Assembly: GCF_001278705.1 (NCBI RefSeq)
Contig: NZ_CP012600.1
Span: 1,860,190-1,924,189, forward strand
Length of the DNA: 64,000 nt
Reading direction: 5' to 3'
From: Bacillus gobiensis
Lineage (GTDB): Bacteria > Bacillota > Bacilli > Bacillales > Bacillaceae
Shown: positions 49,936 through 60,424 of the stretch, piece after piece
Position numbering within the stretch: the stretch's first letter is position 1
How the letters are laid out: each line of letters starts with the position of its first letter
The notes under the pieces: model-generated
What the model was told of the DNA's origin: nothing
Database searches by the model: none
Seen by the model: only the letters and a program-made list of their open reading frames with translations
Translations under genes and position numbers: made by a program

Positions 49936-51213
49936 TTATGCCCCTGTAATGTTAGCTTTCATAAACCGTACGAATTCATCCAGCTTGATTTCCAGCTGCT
50001 CTCCGGTTTCCGTATCCTTGACATTGATTTTTTGTTCATTCAGCTCATTTTCGCCTAAGATCGCGATAAATTTGGCACTGCGCCGTTCCGCTGCTTTGAA
50101 TTGGCCCTTTAGTTTTTTATTTTCATAGTCTATCTCACTTGAAATTCCTTCTGCCCGAAGCTGTGCAAGTAAACGAACAGCTGCATCTCTGGCCTTATCG
50201 CCTAGTGCAGCGATAAAACAATCGGTTTCATTTGTAACCGGAGGCTCTATTTGTTCTGCATCAAGTGCAGCTAGCAGCCTTTCAATGCTCATCGCAAAAC
50301 CGATCCCCGGTGCTTCCGGGCCGCCGACTTCTTCCACCAATCCGTTATATCTGCCGCCGCCGGCTAAAGTCGTAATCGCGCCAAAGCCTTCCGCGTCGCT
50401 CATAATTTCGAAAGCCGTATGATTATAATAGTCCAATCCTCTTACCAGATTCGGATCAACCGTATAAGGAATATCCAAATCGGATAAATACGTGAGCAGC
50501 TTGTTAAAATACTCTTTCGATTCTTCGTTCAGGTAATCCTGGATCGAAGGAGCTGTTCCCATTAGCTCATGATCCCTGTCCTGTTTGCAGTCAAGGATCC
50601 GAAGCGGATTTGTATGCAGTCGTTTTTGGCAATCTCCGCAAAATTCATCAATTCGCGGCTCAAAATGGCGAATCAATGCTTCCTTATGCGCCGCTCTGCT
50701 GTCTTTATCGCCAAGACTGTTGATAACAAGCTTAATGTTTTTCAATCCGGCTTTTTTATAAATGCTTAATGCAAGTGAAATCACTTCCGCATCAATCGCC
50801 GGGTCATTAATTCCGATCGCTTCGATGCCAAATTGATAAAATTGGCGGTATCTTCCAGTTTGCGGACGTTCATATCGGAACATCGGTCCAATGTAATAAA
50901 GCTTTGTCGGCTGAACGGGATTTGCGTACAGCTTGTTTTCCACAAATGCTCTCGCAACAGAAGCCGTTCCCTCCGGCCGTAAAGTCAAACTTCTACCTTT
51001 TCTGTCATCAAACGTGTACATTTCCTTTTGGACTATATCAGTAGATTCTCCTACGCCTCTTGTGAACAGATCGGTGTGCTCAAACATCGGTGTGCGAATT
51101 TCCCGATATTGATAGGCCTTGCACGTTTCTTTCGCAATTGTTTCAATCCACTGCCATTTTTCTGAATCGCCGGGCAGAATATCCTGCGTTCCCCGCGGAA
51201 TCTTATAAGCCAT
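49936..51213 (-). CDS. hisS: Histidyl-tRNA synthetase
   Basis: Class II synthetase of 425 residues. It has PRGTQDILP at the N-terminus, motif 2 around [21 protein letters not shown], histidine motifs [14 protein letters not shown] and AGGGRYNGL, and a C-terminal anticodon-binding domain. ATG at 51211-51213 follows GGAGG. It precedes aspS by 16 nt as in other Bacilli. Confidence 0.97.
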   Translation of the reverse strand: MAYKIPRGTQDILPGDSEKWQWIETIAKETCKAYQYREIRTPMFEHTDLFTRGVGESTDIVQKEMYTFDDRKGRSLTLRPEGTASVARAFVENKLYANPVQPTKLYYIGPMFRYERPQTGRYRQFYQFGIEAIGINDPAIDAEVISLALSIYKKAGLKNIKLVINSLGDKDSRAAHKEALIRHFEPRIDEFCGDCQKRLHTNPLRILDCKQDRDHELMGTAPSIQDYLNEESKEYFNKLLTYLSDLDIPYTVDPNLVRGLDYYNHTAFEIMSDAEGFGAITTLAGGGRYNGLVEEVGGPEAPGIGFAMSIERLLAALDAEQIEPPVTNETDCFIAALGDKARDAAVRLLAQLRAEGISSEIDYENKKLKGQFKAAERRSAKFIAILGENELNEQKINVKDTETGEQLEIKLDEFVRFMKANITGA

Positions 51214-51239
51214 TTTCAATCCTCCAATTTTTAACGTAA

Positions 51240-51500
51240 ATAAAAAACTCCCGCCTCTACTAAGTTCATTTAGTAGGGACGAGAGTTATACCCGTGGTGC
51301 CACCCTAGTTGAAGCAAAATTCATTTGCTTCCGCTCTAGTCCGTTAACGCAGGTTCACGTTCATCTCCTAATGACTTTTACTTAGCGTTCAGAGAGAAAC
51401 CTAAAGAGTGTCGTTCGTATAAGGGTCATGCGGATTTGCTTACAGCCAAATGGCAAATCCTCTCTTTTCATGCCTTCTTATCTACTTGTCTCTATCATCA
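51240..51500 (-). promoter_or_regulatory. T-box riboswitch of hisS-aspS with GACAC specifier region
   Basis: On the minus strand T-box core GGGTGGCACCACGGG (about 51291-51305) precedes a terminator (51247-51286) ending in T6. In the stem I region GAAC is followed by GACAC (51408-51412), which contains GAC (Asp) and, two bases later, CAC (His). The leader should sense tRNA-Asp, tRNA-His or both. Confidence 0.9.
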
Positions 51501-51533
51501 GTTCATTATAAATAAATGCTATCTAGTTCCTAT

Positions 51534-51562
51534 AATATAAAGGGCTGAACGCTTGCTGTCAA
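51534..51562 (-). promoter_or_regulatory. Promoter of the hisS-aspS leader
   Basis: TTGACA (51557-51562) and TATATT (51534-51539) with 17-bp spacing on the minus strand. The -35 box overlaps the yrzK stop codon. Confidence 0.75.
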
Positions 51563-51729
51563 CCCCTGTTTTGCTTCTTTTTATAGACTTGTGCTTCCTT
51601 GGCTGACATCCCGTATTCGGCGTGTTCAAATTCAAGGTGAACCGAGAATTCATTTTCTCCTTGATCTCTAAACTGCATGCTTCCTTCCTTATGGTGGATT
51701 GCTCTTCCCATTTTGCCATTATATCTCAT
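51559..51729 (-). CDS. yrzK: YrzK-like small protein (56 aa)
   Basis: The translation MRYNGKMGRAIHHKEGSMQF continues through a Glu-rich middle and ends KKKQNRG. It has helical, charged character and no membrane segment. AAGGGTG lies 5 nt before the ATG at 51727-51729. Its place between hisS and yrvJ is where B. subtilis has yrzK. The frame is preferred over an overlapping 66-codon frame, which has unlike composition and no site. Function unknown. Confidence 0.7.
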   Translation of the reverse strand: MRYNGKMGRAIHHKEGSMQFRDQGENEFSVHLEFEHAEYGMSAKEAQVYKKKQNRG

Positions 51730-51856
51730 AAAAACACCCTTAATGACCTATTTGGATCTAGTATAAACAAATTAATTCTTTTTTATTTCAAAATTAGAAA
51801 GGAATTTACGATATAAAGAAAGAAATCTTGTTACAGGTTTTTTTTAAGGAGGCATT

Positions 51857-53434
51857 ATGCAAAAAAAATTAACAGCAATCAGTATTATTTTTCTTTTAAT
51901 TACTGCGGTCATTCCAGTCGATATGGCTGCATCAGCCGAGGGTCAGGCGAGGATTCTCACAGATGAGATGAACGTCAGAGGCGGCCCGGGGCTTAGTTAC
52001 CCTATTGTCGGTACTGCAACGAGGGATCAAACCTATCCGATTGTAAGCGAGAAGGATGACTGGGTGGAAATTCAATTTTCCCCCACCGTCAAGGGCTGGG
52101 TTGCTTCCTGGCTGGTTGATAAAAATCAAGCGGAGCAATCGGTCAATAATAATGAAGTAACGTCAAACGCCACCAACTTGAGAATTCGATCAGGTCCAAG
52201 CACCTCCCATGAGATTTTGGGAGCATTTCCTAATGGCCAGAAAGCGAAGGCACTTGAAAGAAACGGAGACTGGGTAAAAATTTCTTATGAAAATGTAACA
52301 GGATGGGTGTCAACACAATTTGTAACGGAAGCACCTTCTAAAGAAGCTCAGCCGCAAAAGCTTAAGAAACAGGCTGATCAATCGGCAGCTTCCGGCTCGG
52401 TAGGTGTTTCATCGTTAAATGTCAGAAAAAACCCTGAGGCCAATTCCGAGGTTGTTGCCACGCTAAACCGGAACACGAACGTTTCAATCACCGACGAAAA
52501 ATACGGGTGGTATGAAATCAATTTCAACGGCATGAGCGGCTGGGTCGCGAGCCATTATATCGTGAAAGATCAATCAGGAAGACAACCTGCTAAAAACAGC
52601 AGCTCTTCTGAGAATCCAGACAACGGTACTTCGAATAATACAAGCGGGGAATACGCAATCATAGTCTATGACGGGACAAATATCAGAACCACTCCTTCCA
52701 CCTCTTCAAGTATCATCCAAAGAGCCGCGAAAGGTGAATCTTTTTCGATAACGTCCAGCTCAAATGATTGGTATGAGGTTACACTGGAAAACGGTGATAA
52801 AGGATATCTTGCCAGCTGGGTCGTTCAAGTTTCCAATGATCCTGCCGAAGAAGCAGACTTGCCGCAAGCTCCGAAACAATCGAATGGCACAGGCTCGATA
52901 AAAAATAAAACGATTGTTCTAGATCCCGGACATGGCGGACGTGACAGCGGGACAATCGGCTATACAGGCTCTCTAGAAAAGAAGCTGACGTGGAATACAA
53001 CACAGCTTTTGTATCGAAAACTGCAATCATACGGAGCGAATGTCTATTTAACTAGACATAGCGATTCCTTTGTGAGCCTTCAATCTCGGGTATCCGTATC
53101 ACATTATCGAAATGCGGATGCCTTCGTCAGCGTTCACTATGACGCCCACGAGGATAGATCCATCCACGGATCAACTGCTTACTATTACAGTGAAACCAAG
53201 GACAAGCAATTGGCATCAGATGTTCAGGCAGAAATTGCGAATCGGTCTTCACTTGATAATCGCGGAGTCTTATTTGGTGATTTTTATGTGATAAGAGAAA
53301 ATCAACAGCCTTCTATTCTTCTGGAGCTTGGGTATTTAAGCAATCCTCAGGAAGAAGTGGTCATTTCCAGCAGGAGCTACCAGGAAAAGGTGACCGATGG
53401 CATTGCGAACGGGTTGGAAGATTATTTTGAATAA
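51857..53434 (+). CDS. yrvJ: N-acetylmuramoyl-L-alanine amidase with four SH3 domains (YrvJ)
   Basis: A secreted cell-wall hydrolase of 525 residues. Signal peptide (KKLTAISIIFLLITAVIPV) with cleavage after ASA near residue 26. Four bacterial SH3 repeats follow (MNVRGGPGLSYPIVG, LRIRSGPSTSHEILG, LNVRKNPEANSEVVA, TNIRTTPSTSSSIIQ), each ending in a GW(V/L)A-like strand. The C-terminal amidase_3 domain shows the zinc motifs DPGHGG, the Glu in SLEKKLTW, VSVHYDAH and ILLELGYLSN. AAGGAGG precedes the ATG. Confidence 0.95.
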   Translation: MQKKLTAISIIFLLITAVIPVDMAASAEGQARILTDEMNVRGGPGLSYPIVGTATRDQTYPIVSEKDDWVEIQFSPTVKGWVASWLVDKNQAEQSVNNNEVTSNATNLRIRSGPSTSHEILGAFPNGQKAKALERNGDWVKISYENVTGWVSTQFVTEAPSKEAQPQKLKKQADQSAASGSVGVSSLNVRKNPEANSEVVATLNRNTNVSITDEKYGWYEINFNGMSGWVASHYIVKDQSGRQPAKNSSSSENPDNGTSNNTSGEYAIIVYDGTNIRTTPSTSSSIIQRAAKGESFSITSSSNDWYEVTLENGDKGYLASWVVQVSNDPAEEADLPQAPKQSNGTGSIKNKTIVLDPGHGGRDSGTIGYTGSLEKKLTWNTTQLLYRKLQSYGANVYLTRHSDSFVSLQSRVSVSHYRNADAFVSVHYDAHEDRSIHGSTAYYYSETKDKQLASDVQAEIANRSSLDNRGVLFGDFYVIRENQQPSILLELGYLSNPQEEVVISSRSYQEKVTDGIANGLEDYFE

Positions 53435-53462
53435 AAAAAAGCTGCCTAGCGCAGCTTTTTTT
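53433..53462. terminator. Bidirectional terminator between yrvJ and dtd
   Basis: AAAAAGCTGC and GCAGCTTTTTT form the stem with a 5-nt loop, and T runs lie on both strands. It serves the convergent genes and overlaps the dtd 3' end. Confidence 0.92.
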
Positions 53463-53904
53463 CATCCTTTGAATCGATAATGAATGTCACTGGACCAGAA
53501 TTTACGAGGCTGACATCCATCATTTCTCCAAACTTTCCATCTTTTACGACTATTCCTTTGCCTTTCACTGTCTCAAGCCACAAATCATAGATTTTTTTCG
53601 CGGTGTCCGGCTTGGCAGCATCCATAAAGTTCGGTCTTCGCCCTTTTCTCGTATCTCCATAGAGTGTAAACTGTGATACGGATAAAACGGCACCGCCTAT
53701 ATCTGCCAATGACAGATTCATTCTCTCGGAATCATCTTCAAATATTCGCAGGTGGACCAGCTTTTCTGCTAAATATTCCACATCTTTTGCTGAATCCTCA
53801 TGAGTAATTCCGACGAGTACCATCAGTCCCTTGCCAATTTCGCCAACTGTTTCACCATTGACCTGGACTCTCGCCTCAGTAACTCTTTGAACTACAAGCT
53901 TCAT
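53446..53904 (-). CDS. dtd: D-aminoacyl-tRNA deacylase
   Basis: A 152-residue enzyme that hydrolyses D-amino acids from tRNA. Conserved motifs are SQFTLYGD and the C-terminal NSGPVTF (Gly-cisPro). [15 protein letters not shown] forms the N-terminal strand. It lies 15 nt after relA, as in most Firmicutes. Confidence 0.96.
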   Translation of the reverse strand: MKLVVQRVTEARVQVNGETVGEIGKGLMVLVGITHEDSAKDVEYLAEKLVHLRIFEDDSERMNLSLADIGGAVLSVSQFTLYGDTRKGRRPNFMDAAKPDTAKKIYDLWLETVKGKGIVVKDGKFGEMMDVSLVNSGPVTFIIDSKDEKKLR

Positions 53905-53919
53905 TTTTTACCAACCTTC

Positions 53920-56121
53920 CTAGTTCATCACCCGGCGTACGGAATAAATGTCGCGAATTTGTTTGATACGTTCGACAACTTTATGCAAATGATTGATGTT
54001 TTGAATAAAAATTGACATATTTATGGTCGCCACTTTGTTTCGGTCCGATTTTCCCGAAACAGAAGAAATGTTTGTTTTCGCTTCGTTAACGGCTTGCAGA
54101 ACTTCATTTAACAACCCGCGGCGGTCATAACCTAAAATCTCAATTTCAACATTGTATTCTTTTCTTTGCACCCTTTCTGCTTCGTGCTCCCATTCCACTG
54201 GTATCAAACGCTCCTGCGCGTCTGAAGTGAGTACATTGGGGCAATCGTCACGGTGGACAGAAACTCCGCGCCCTTTTGTAATAAAACCAACGATACTGTC
54301 TCCCGGCACCGGATTGCAGCATTTAGACAGCCGGACAAGAAGGTTGTCGATCCCTTTCACCCGGACTCCAGAATCCCGCTTTCTGCCTTGCAGCGGCTTT
54401 GGAGCTGTGGATACTTCCTGAACGATTTTCTCCTGTTCTTCCTGGTCTCTCTGCTTTCTCTCTTTTTCAGTCAAACGGTTTGCTACTTGAAGAGCGGTGA
54501 TGCCATTATATCCGACCGCCGCATACATATCTTCATCATTTGAAAAATTGAACTTGTCAGCTACTTTTTTCAAATTTTCCGGCGTCATGACTTCTTTTAC
54601 GTCAAACTCAAGGTTTTTTATTTCTTTCTCTACGAGCTCCCGGCCTTTTTCAACATTTTCTTCACGTCGCTGCTTCTTGAAAAATTGCCGGATTTTATTT
54701 TTCGCCTGAGATGTTTGGGCTAGCTTAATCCAATCCTGGCTTGGACCATACGAATGCTTCGATGTGAGAATTTCGACAATATCTCCCGTTCGCAGCTTAT
54801 GGTCAAGTGTTACCATTTTCCCGTTCACTTTCGCTCCGATCGTCTTATTGCCGATTTCCGAGTGAATTCGATAAGAAAAATCAATCGGCACAGAGCCCGA
54901 AGGTAATTCTATAACGTCCCCTTTTGGTGTGAAAACAAAAACCATATCTGAGAACAAGTCGATTTTTAACGATTCCATAAATTCTTCCGCATCCGTAGAA
55001 TCGTTTTGGAATTCCAATATTTCCCGGAACCATGACATTTTTTTATCAAATGACGCCTGCTCTGTAACTTCTTTGCCTTCTTTGTATGCCCAGTGAGCGG
55101 CGATCCCATATTCAGCAATTTCATGCATTTCAAAAGTCCGAATCTGTACCTCTAACGGATCTCCTTTAGGGCCGATAACCGTTGTATGGAGAGATTGGTA
55201 CATATTCGGCTTAGGCATTGCAATATAGTCTTTAAATCTTCCAGGCATAGGCTTCCAGCATGTATGAATAATGCCAAGCACGGCATAGCAGTCCTTAATG
55301 CTGTTGACCAGAATGCGTACTGCAAGCAAATCATATATTTCATTAAATTGCTTGTTTTGCAGGACCATTTTTCGATAAATGCTGTAAATGTGCTTCGGCC
55401 TTCCGGAAAAATCGGCTTTAATATTCACTTCCTGCACCCGGCTTTTCACTTCATCGACGACTGCATCGACATACTGTACACGTTCTGCCCGCTTTTTCTT
55501 CATGAGATTTACGATTCGGTAATATTGCTGCGGATTCAAATAGCGCAGAGCCGTATCCTCAAGCTCCCATTTAATTTTGTTGATTCCAAGCCTGTGGGCA
55601 AGCGGTGCAAATATTTCTAATGTTTCATTCGATATCCGTCTTTGCTTTTCTTGAGGTAGGTGCTTTAACGTTCTCATGTTATGAAGTCTGTCTGCAAGTT
55701 TAATTAAAATCACACGGATATCCTGTGCCATAGCGATAAACATTTTTCTATGATTTTCGGCTTGCTGCTCTTCTTGTGATTTATATTTAATCTTACCAAG
55801 CTTAGTAACACCGTCAACCAGCATGGCAACCTCTTCATTAAATGCTTCTTTAATATCTTCAAGTGTTACATTCGTATCCTCCACTACATCGTGCAAAAAG
55901 CCGCCCGCAATGGTTGAAGGATCCATTTCCAGGTCAATGAGTATGCCGGCCACTTGGATCGGATGAATGATATACGGTTCTCCCGATTTCCGATATTGCT
56001 CCTTATGGGATTCCTCCGCAAATAAGTATGCTTTTTTTACAAAAGCTATATGCTCATCGGAAAGGTAGCTTTCAGCCTTTTCGATCACTTGTTCTGCAGT
56101 TAATACTTGTTCGTTCGCCAT
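53920..56121 (-). CDS. relA: Bifunctional (p)ppGpp synthetase/hydrolase RelA
   Basis: A 733-residue RSH protein that makes and degrades (p)ppGpp on ribosomes during starvation. In order: HD hydrolase domain with [13 protein letters not shown] and [12 protein letters not shown], synthetase domain with [13 protein letters not shown] and [14 protein letters not shown] domain ([15 protein letters not shown]), zinc-finger/CC region and C-terminal ACT domain. Intact HD residues suggest a bifunctional enzyme. AAAGGTG precedes the ATG. Confidence 0.97.
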   Translation of the reverse strand: MANEQVLTAEQVIEKAESYLSDEHIAFVKKAYLFAEESHKEQYRKSGEPYIIHPIQVAGILIDLEMDPSTIAGGFLHDVVEDTNVTLEDIKEAFNEEVAMLVDGVTKLGKIKYKSQEEQQAENHRKMFIAMAQDIRVILIKLADRLHNMRTLKHLPQEKQRRISNETLEIFAPLAHRLGINKIKWELEDTALRYLNPQQYYRIVNLMKKKRAERVQYVDAVVDEVKSRVQEVNIKADFSGRPKHIYSIYRKMVLQNKQFNEIYDLLAVRILVNSIKDCYAVLGIIHTCWKPMPGRFKDYIAMPKPNMYQSLHTTVIGPKGDPLEVQIRTFEMHEIAEYGIAAHWAYKEGKEVTEQASFDKKMSWFREILEFQNDSTDAEEFMESLKIDLFSDMVFVFTPKGDVIELPSGSVPIDFSYRIHSEIGNKTIGAKVNGKMVTLDHKLRTGDIVEILTSKHSYGPSQDWIKLAQTSQAKNKIRQFFKKQRREENVEKGRELVEKEIKNLEFDVKEVMTPENLKKVADKFNFSNDEDMYAAVGYNGITALQVANRLTEKERKQRDQEEQEKIVQEVSTAPKPLQGRKRDSGVRVKGIDNLLVRLSKCCNPVPGDSIVGFITKGRGVSVHRDDCPNVLTSDAQERLIPVEWEHEAERVQRKEYNVEIEILGYDRRGLLNEVLQAVNEAKTNISSVSGKSDRNKVATINMSIFIQNINHLHKVVERIKQIRDIYSVRRVMN

Positions 56122-56231
56122 GCAATCACCTTTTTTGTAATGAAAACTTTATTGTACCTATTATCATGAAAAAATGTTCATCTGTAAAGAGCAGACTAGT
56201 CAGATCCACCTATTTTCTATCTTAAGTTATA

Positions 56232-56261
56232 AAAAAGCACTCTTTTTCAGAGTGCGTTTTT
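56232..56261 (-). terminator. Terminator of apt
   Basis: GCACTCT and AGAGTGC arms around a T-rich loop, with T6 after it on the minus strand, 6 bp past the apt stop. Confidence 0.88.
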
Positions 56262-56267
56262 ACAAAT

Positions 56268-56780
56268 TTAATACTTCATTAACGTAAGAATTTCTTGATT
56301 TTCCAGTTTATCTCTTCCGTTAAGATAGGTTAGTTCAATAAGAAATGCGATACCGGCAACGATTCCGCCCAATTGTTCAACTAGCTTCACTGTCGCTTCA
56401 ATCGTGCCGCCTGTTGCTAATAGATCGTCAGTAATTAAGACTCTTTGCCCCGGTTTAATCGCGTCTTTATGAATGGTAAGGACATCCTTTCCGTACTCCA
56501 AACCGTAGTCAACCTTTATCACTTCACGGGGAAGCTTGCCCTCTTTTCGGACGGGGGCAAACCCCACACCTAAAGCGTAGGCAACGGGACAGCCGATAAT
56601 AAAACCTCTTGCCTCAGGACCGACGACAAGATCAATTTGCTTTTCTTTTGCATATTCAACGATTTGATCTGTAGCATAGCGGTAGACATCGCCTTTGTCC
56701 ATTAGTGTCGTTATATCTTTAAATCGTATTCCTTCTTTCGGGTAATCCTCTACAATTGTAACATATTTCTTTAAATCCAC
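56268..56780 (-). CDS. apt: Adenine phosphoribosyltransferase
   Basis: Salvages adenine to AMP with PRPP. The 170-residue product has the PRPP motif [13 protein letters not shown] and [22 protein letters not shown] at 56778-56780 is the likely start, 8 nt after GGAGG, giving the length and N-terminus ([10 protein letters not shown]) of B. subtilis Apt; the ATG two codons upstream is too close to the site. It lies between recJ and relA. Confidence 0.96.
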   Translation of the reverse strand: MDLKKYVTIVEDYPKEGIRFKDITTLMDKGDVYRYATDQIVEYAKEKQIDLVVGPEARGFIIGCPVAYALGVGFAPVRKEGKLPREVIKVDYGLEYGKDVLTIHKDAIKPGQRVLITDDLLATGGTIEATVKLVEQLGGIVAGIAFLIELTYLNGRDKLENQEILTLMKY

Positions 56781-56803
56781 GTTCATATCCTCCTAGAGAA
56801 CGG

Positions 56804-59143
56804 TTAATGGGCTGCAGACGATACCTTCATCCGCTCATCCATCCAGCTCTTTAATTCCTCAGTCGTTGAATAATTCAAGAGCTGATCCAATTCTATTTCA
56901 TTTTTTCTCGTTTGATAAGTGGCAGAATCAGTTAAATCTCTTTTTTTCACACCATTAACAATTGTAATAAGTCCGTTCTTAATTGTAACAAATCCTAAGT
57001 CAAAAAACACCTGTGACATAAATTCTACTGATTCAGAAGTCCAGCCTTTATGCTTGGCCAGCTCCGGTCCGTGTTTGGTCAAATCAAATGTCGATCGTTT
57101 CAATAATAATGCGTAATAATATTTGAAATGCTCCCTAGTAGGAAAGGTAGTAAAGAAAAGATCGTTTGATTGATGAAAAATAGCATACAGCCTTTCAATT
57201 TTCATCGTGGCAATTACTGATTCGAATAATTCCAAGGAAGGCGGCATATCGATGAGGGCAATATGAAATGCTTGTCCCCCCAATAAAGAAGCATCCTCTT
57301 TTTCTCTGATCAGAATAGTATCTTCTTCAAGCTCAGTTCCTTTAAATTTCATCTGCGTCTCTTCATTGAAGCAAATGATCCTTCTCTTTTCCTTCTCTAT
57401 CGTTTTCAGAAGCTCAGACCACGACTTTTTTCCTCTAAGATCAAATAACTGCCATTCCTTTACTGCTGCATCCTTAAGCATGAGCTGGGGTTTTTTGCTG
57501 TTATTCCATTCATTTATAGAAATTTCCCCCATAACGGAAATCTTGGAACCAATCACGATGTTTTCTTCAAGCCCGCCCATAAAAAAACCGATACAATCCA
57601 GGGAAATTCCGTGTTCTTTAATGGCCATTTTCAAGTGATTTTTATTCGACCCGATTTTTCGCAGCTGATCCACATTAGCATCTTCAACTACAACCAAAGG
57701 TTTTGGGTTTTTCATTCCGAATGGAGCCAGCTTCCCAATATCCTCAATATTGGAAATGCTTAATTCTTCAATTCTGCAAATCAGGTCAACCTCTTGGACA
57801 GGAATAAAGTCTTCCTCATTCAGCTGATCTTTTGCCTGAGTATTTAAACGGTCTCGCAATTCCGAAATGTCATTTTGATCGAGTGTCATCCCGGCTGCCA
57901 TCGGATGGCCTCCGAAATGAGGAAGAATATCACGGCATTGGGATAGGTTGTTAAATAAGTGAAAGGCACGAATGCTTCTGGCAGAGCCTTTTGCTGTTCC
58001 TTTTTCCTCATCAATCGCCAGTACGATTGAAGGCCTGTAGTAACGTTCGGTCAGTTTCGACGCTACAATACCGGCAATACCAGGATTCCAGTTTTCAGAA
58101 GCGACAACGATCACATGATCATCACGCCAATGCTGCTCAACCATGGAAACGGCTTCATCCGTCATCTGCGCTACCAGCTTTTGCCTTTCCTTGTTTAACT
58201 GGTTAATTTGAGTTGCAAGCTCAACTGCTTCTTCCTGATTATCACTCAGAAGCAAATGTACTGCAGGATCAGCTTGTTCCATTCTGCCCACCGCATTTAG
58301 TCTCGGGGCAATCTGAAAGCCGATCGTTTCTTCATCAACTTCCGATTGTTCCGTACCCGCTACACGGATTAGCGCTCGAATCCCCGGAGTTGATGAATGT
58401 TTGATATGTGACAAGCCCTGTTTGGCAAGCTGTCGGTTCTCCCCATGCAATGGTACGAGATCGGCGATCGTCCCAATAGCCGCAAGCTCTGTCAAATGTT
58501 CGGGAACTCTGCCTAGTAAGGCGTGTGCCAATTTGAAGGCCACTCCTACCCCGGCGAGATCCTTAAACGGATAGGTACAGCCGGGCTGATTCGGATGAAT
58601 AATCGAAAAGGCATTTGGAAGCTCAGGTCCGGGCTCGTGATGATCAGTAATTATCAAATCCATTCCCAGCTCTTTAGCTACTTCTGCTTCATGAACTCCC
58701 GCGATCCCTGTATCAACAGTAATGATAAGATTACAGCCAAGAGCATGGATCGCCCGAAATGCTTCTTCATTCGGTCCATAGCCTTCTTTAAATCGATCTG
58801 GTATATAGAAGTCCGCTTCCGCACCAAGCTCTTTTAATGTATGTAAAATGACAGTCGTGCTTGTTACGCCGTCTGCGTCATAATCTCCATAAACACATAT
58901 TTTCTCTTTCTGGTCAATTGCCTTTTTTATTCGTTCAACGGATGTATCCATCCCTTTTAATAGGAAAGGATCATGATAAGAGTTCGTTTCATATAGGAAT
59001 GCCCTTGCTTCATCTTCTGTCTCTATACCTCGATTGACAAGCAGAGCCGCAACCAGTGATGAAACATCCAATTGAGCTATAAGTGATTGAACGATTTGTT
59101 CGTCAGGTTTTTTTGCCTCCCAACGATTTTTTGCCGCTAACAT
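56804..59143 (-). CDS. recJ: Single-stranded-DNA exonuclease RecJ
   Basis: A 779-residue DHH-family 5'-3' exonuclease in recombination and base excision repair. Motifs are YGDYDADGVTST, ITVDTGIAG, ITDHHEPG and the DHHA1 segment SARSIRAFHLFNNLSQC with FGGHPMAAGMTL. The C-terminal extension common to Bacillus RecJ is present. GAGGGG precedes the ATG. Confidence 0.97.
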   Translation of the reverse strand: MLAAKNRWEAKKPDEQIVQSLIAQLDVSSLVAALLVNRGIETEDEARAFLYETNSYHDPFLLKGMDTSVERIKKAIDQKEKICVYGDYDADGVTSTTVILHTLKELGAEADFYIPDRFKEGYGPNEEAFRAIHALGCNLIITVDTGIAGVHEAEVAKELGMDLIITDHHEPGPELPNAFSIIHPNQPGCTYPFKDLAGVGVAFKLAHALLGRVPEHLTELAAIGTIADLVPLHGENRQLAKQGLSHIKHSSTPGIRALIRVAGTEQSEVDEETIGFQIAPRLNAVGRMEQADPAVHLLLSDNQEEAVELATQINQLNKERQKLVAQMTDEAVSMVEQHWRDDHVIVVASENWNPGIAGIVASKLTERYYRPSIVLAIDEEKGTAKGSARSIRAFHLFNNLSQCRDILPHFGGHPMAAGMTLDQNDISELRDRLNTQAKDQLNEEDFIPVQEVDLICRIEELSISNIEDIGKLAPFGMKNPKPLVVVEDANVDQLRKIGSNKNHLKMAIKEHGISLDCIGFFMGGLEENIVIGSKISVMGEISINEWNNSKKPQLMLKDAAVKEWQLFDLRGKKSWSELLKTIEKEKRRIICFNEETQMKFKGTELEEDTILIREKEDASLLGGQAFHIALIDMPPSLELFESVIATMKIERLYAIFHQSNDLFFTTFPTREHFKYYYALLLKRSTFDLTKHGPELAKHKGWTSESVEFMSQVFFDLGFVTIKNGLITIVNGVKKRDLTDSATYQTRKNEIELDQLLNYSTTEELKSWMDERMKVSSAAH

Positions 59144-59226
59144 AAATTCACCCCTCAGACAAACTATTATACTAGACTCGCCTAAGAGGTTTCAATTTTA
59201 TTTTGTCTCTCATTAAAGAGAACAGC

Positions 59227-59550
59227 TTATCTCGATGGATGTGTGATCCTATTGCTTCTTTCGCTTTTCTTGTTTTCCTCATCCTCTGTTAGGACACTTG
59301 AGGTTTGTGTTTGTTTCAATTTCGCAGAAAGTACTTTTATTTCCTTCTTTAGTTTGGCAATTTGTATAATTCCTACTGCAGCCATAATGACAGCACCCAT
59401 TAGCACCGATACCAAAATCACAAGTATCAGCGGCCATTCCGATGTTCCAAACAGATAATCCACCTGAACTGGCTCCACATTTATGACTGCAAAAATAGCA
59501 ACTAGTAAAGTGAAAATCAAAGCTAAAATAATTGCCCATTGTCTGTTCAT
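59227..59550 (-). CDS. yrvD: LapA domain membrane protein YrvD
   Basis: A 107-residue protein with two TM segments (AIILALIFTLLVAIFAVI and WPLILVILVSVLMGAVIMAAVGI) of the LapA/DUF1049 family, and a coiled-coil-prone tail. ATG at 59548-59550 follows AAAGGAGGG. Between yrvC and recJ, as in B. subtilis. Enterobacterial LapA acts in lipopolysaccharide assembly; the Gram-positive role is unknown. Confidence 0.9.
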   Translation of the reverse strand: MNRQWAIILALIFTLLVAIFAVINVEPVQVDYLFGTSEWPLILVILVSVLMGAVIMAAVGIIQIAKLKKEIKVLSAKLKQTQTSSVLTEDEENKKSERSNRITHPSR

Positions 59551-59625
59551 ATGTATACCCTCCTTTGAACCTGTATACCGGCTATATTCCCTCATACAAC
59601 TCCATTTTAAACTTTTTTGAAAAAA

Positions 59626-59657
59626 GAAACCCCTTCTATAGAGCCAGAAGGGGGTTC
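59626..59657 (-). terminator. Terminator after yrvC
   Basis: GAACCCCCTTCT and AGAAGGGGTTTC arms around an 8-nt loop, then T6 on the minus strand, just past the yrvC stop. Confidence 0.9.
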
Positions 59658-59662
59658 GATTA

Positions 59663-60151
59663 TTAATTGGTCAGTTTTTCACGAATCAGCTTTTTCAATT
59701 CTTTTCGTTCTCCGGAGATGACAAGAGTATCTCCTTCGTTAATGACTGTTTCAGGACCTGGACTCAGAATTTTTTTCTGGTCTTTTTTGACGATAGCGAT
59801 AATTGTCACTCCATAGTTCTGTCTGACATCTAGATCTCCGATTGTTTTATGAACAGCATCCGACTGCTTCTCTACTTTAAACCATTCAATAATCAGCTCA
59901 TCAATCGCAACTTCGACTTGTTCCAGTGCTTTAGGCTTATATACAAGACCGCCAAGAATCGCCGATATTTGTCTAGCTTCGGTATCATTAAACGTTACAG
60001 TAGACGTGCATTCTTCGCGATCTTCATCATTGAAATGATAGATTTCTCTTCTGCCATCATCATGAATTACGATAGCAATTTTATCATCGCTTCTTGTTTC
60101 TATTTCAATTTTTTGGCCAATTCCCGGAAGTTCAGATTCTCTGACTTTCAT
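59663..60151 (-). CDS. yrvC: TrkA-C domain regulator of a cation transport system (YrvC)
   Basis: A 162-residue soluble protein. Its N-terminal domain (ESELPGIGQKIEIETRSDDK) resembles KhtT-type gating subunits, and its C-terminal TrkA-C domain shows YGVTIIAIVKKDQKKILSPGP and INEGDTLVISGERKELKKL. Such subunits control K+/H+ antiporters in response to nucleotides or pH. ATG at 60149-60151 follows AGGAGG. No antiporter gene is adjacent here. Confidence 0.88.
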   Translation of the reverse strand: MKVRESELPGIGQKIEIETRSDDKIAIVIHDDGRREIYHFNDEDREECTSTVTFNDTEARQISAILGGLVYKPKALEQVEVAIDELIIEWFKVEKQSDAVHKTIGDLDVRQNYGVTIIAIVKKDQKKILSPGPETVINEGDTLVISGERKELKKLIREKLTN

Positions 60152-60381
60152 TGCTAAATACCTCCTGACCCAACAAGGATCTATAGTTACATACTTTCTT
60201 ACAGTTATATTACAGTGATCAAACGTAGACATTATAGCAAATGAACTATTCCAGTTCAATTATAACCGTGAAATTTTTTATCCTAGTAAAATCATACGTC
60301 ACTCACTCTCTTTTGATACACTTTATGTACACCTAGTTGTCAAAATATACGTATGTTTGCGCTTTCATTAAGAGTTTATAG

Positions 60382-60413
60382 AAAGACTGCCCGAATATCT
60401 TGAGGCAGTCTTT
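60382..60413 (-). terminator. Terminator of secDF
   Basis: AAAGACTGCC and GGCAGTCTTT form a perfect 10-bp stem with a 12-nt loop. The T tail is short (TTTC). Confidence 0.8.
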
Positions 60414-60424
60414 CATACATTCTT

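Noticed and set aside
51519..51719. 66-codon ORF MAKWEEQSTIRK
   Set aside because: Overlaps the 56-codon yrzK frame, which has a better ribosome site and matches the syntenic small gene; this frame also runs into the hisS promoter.
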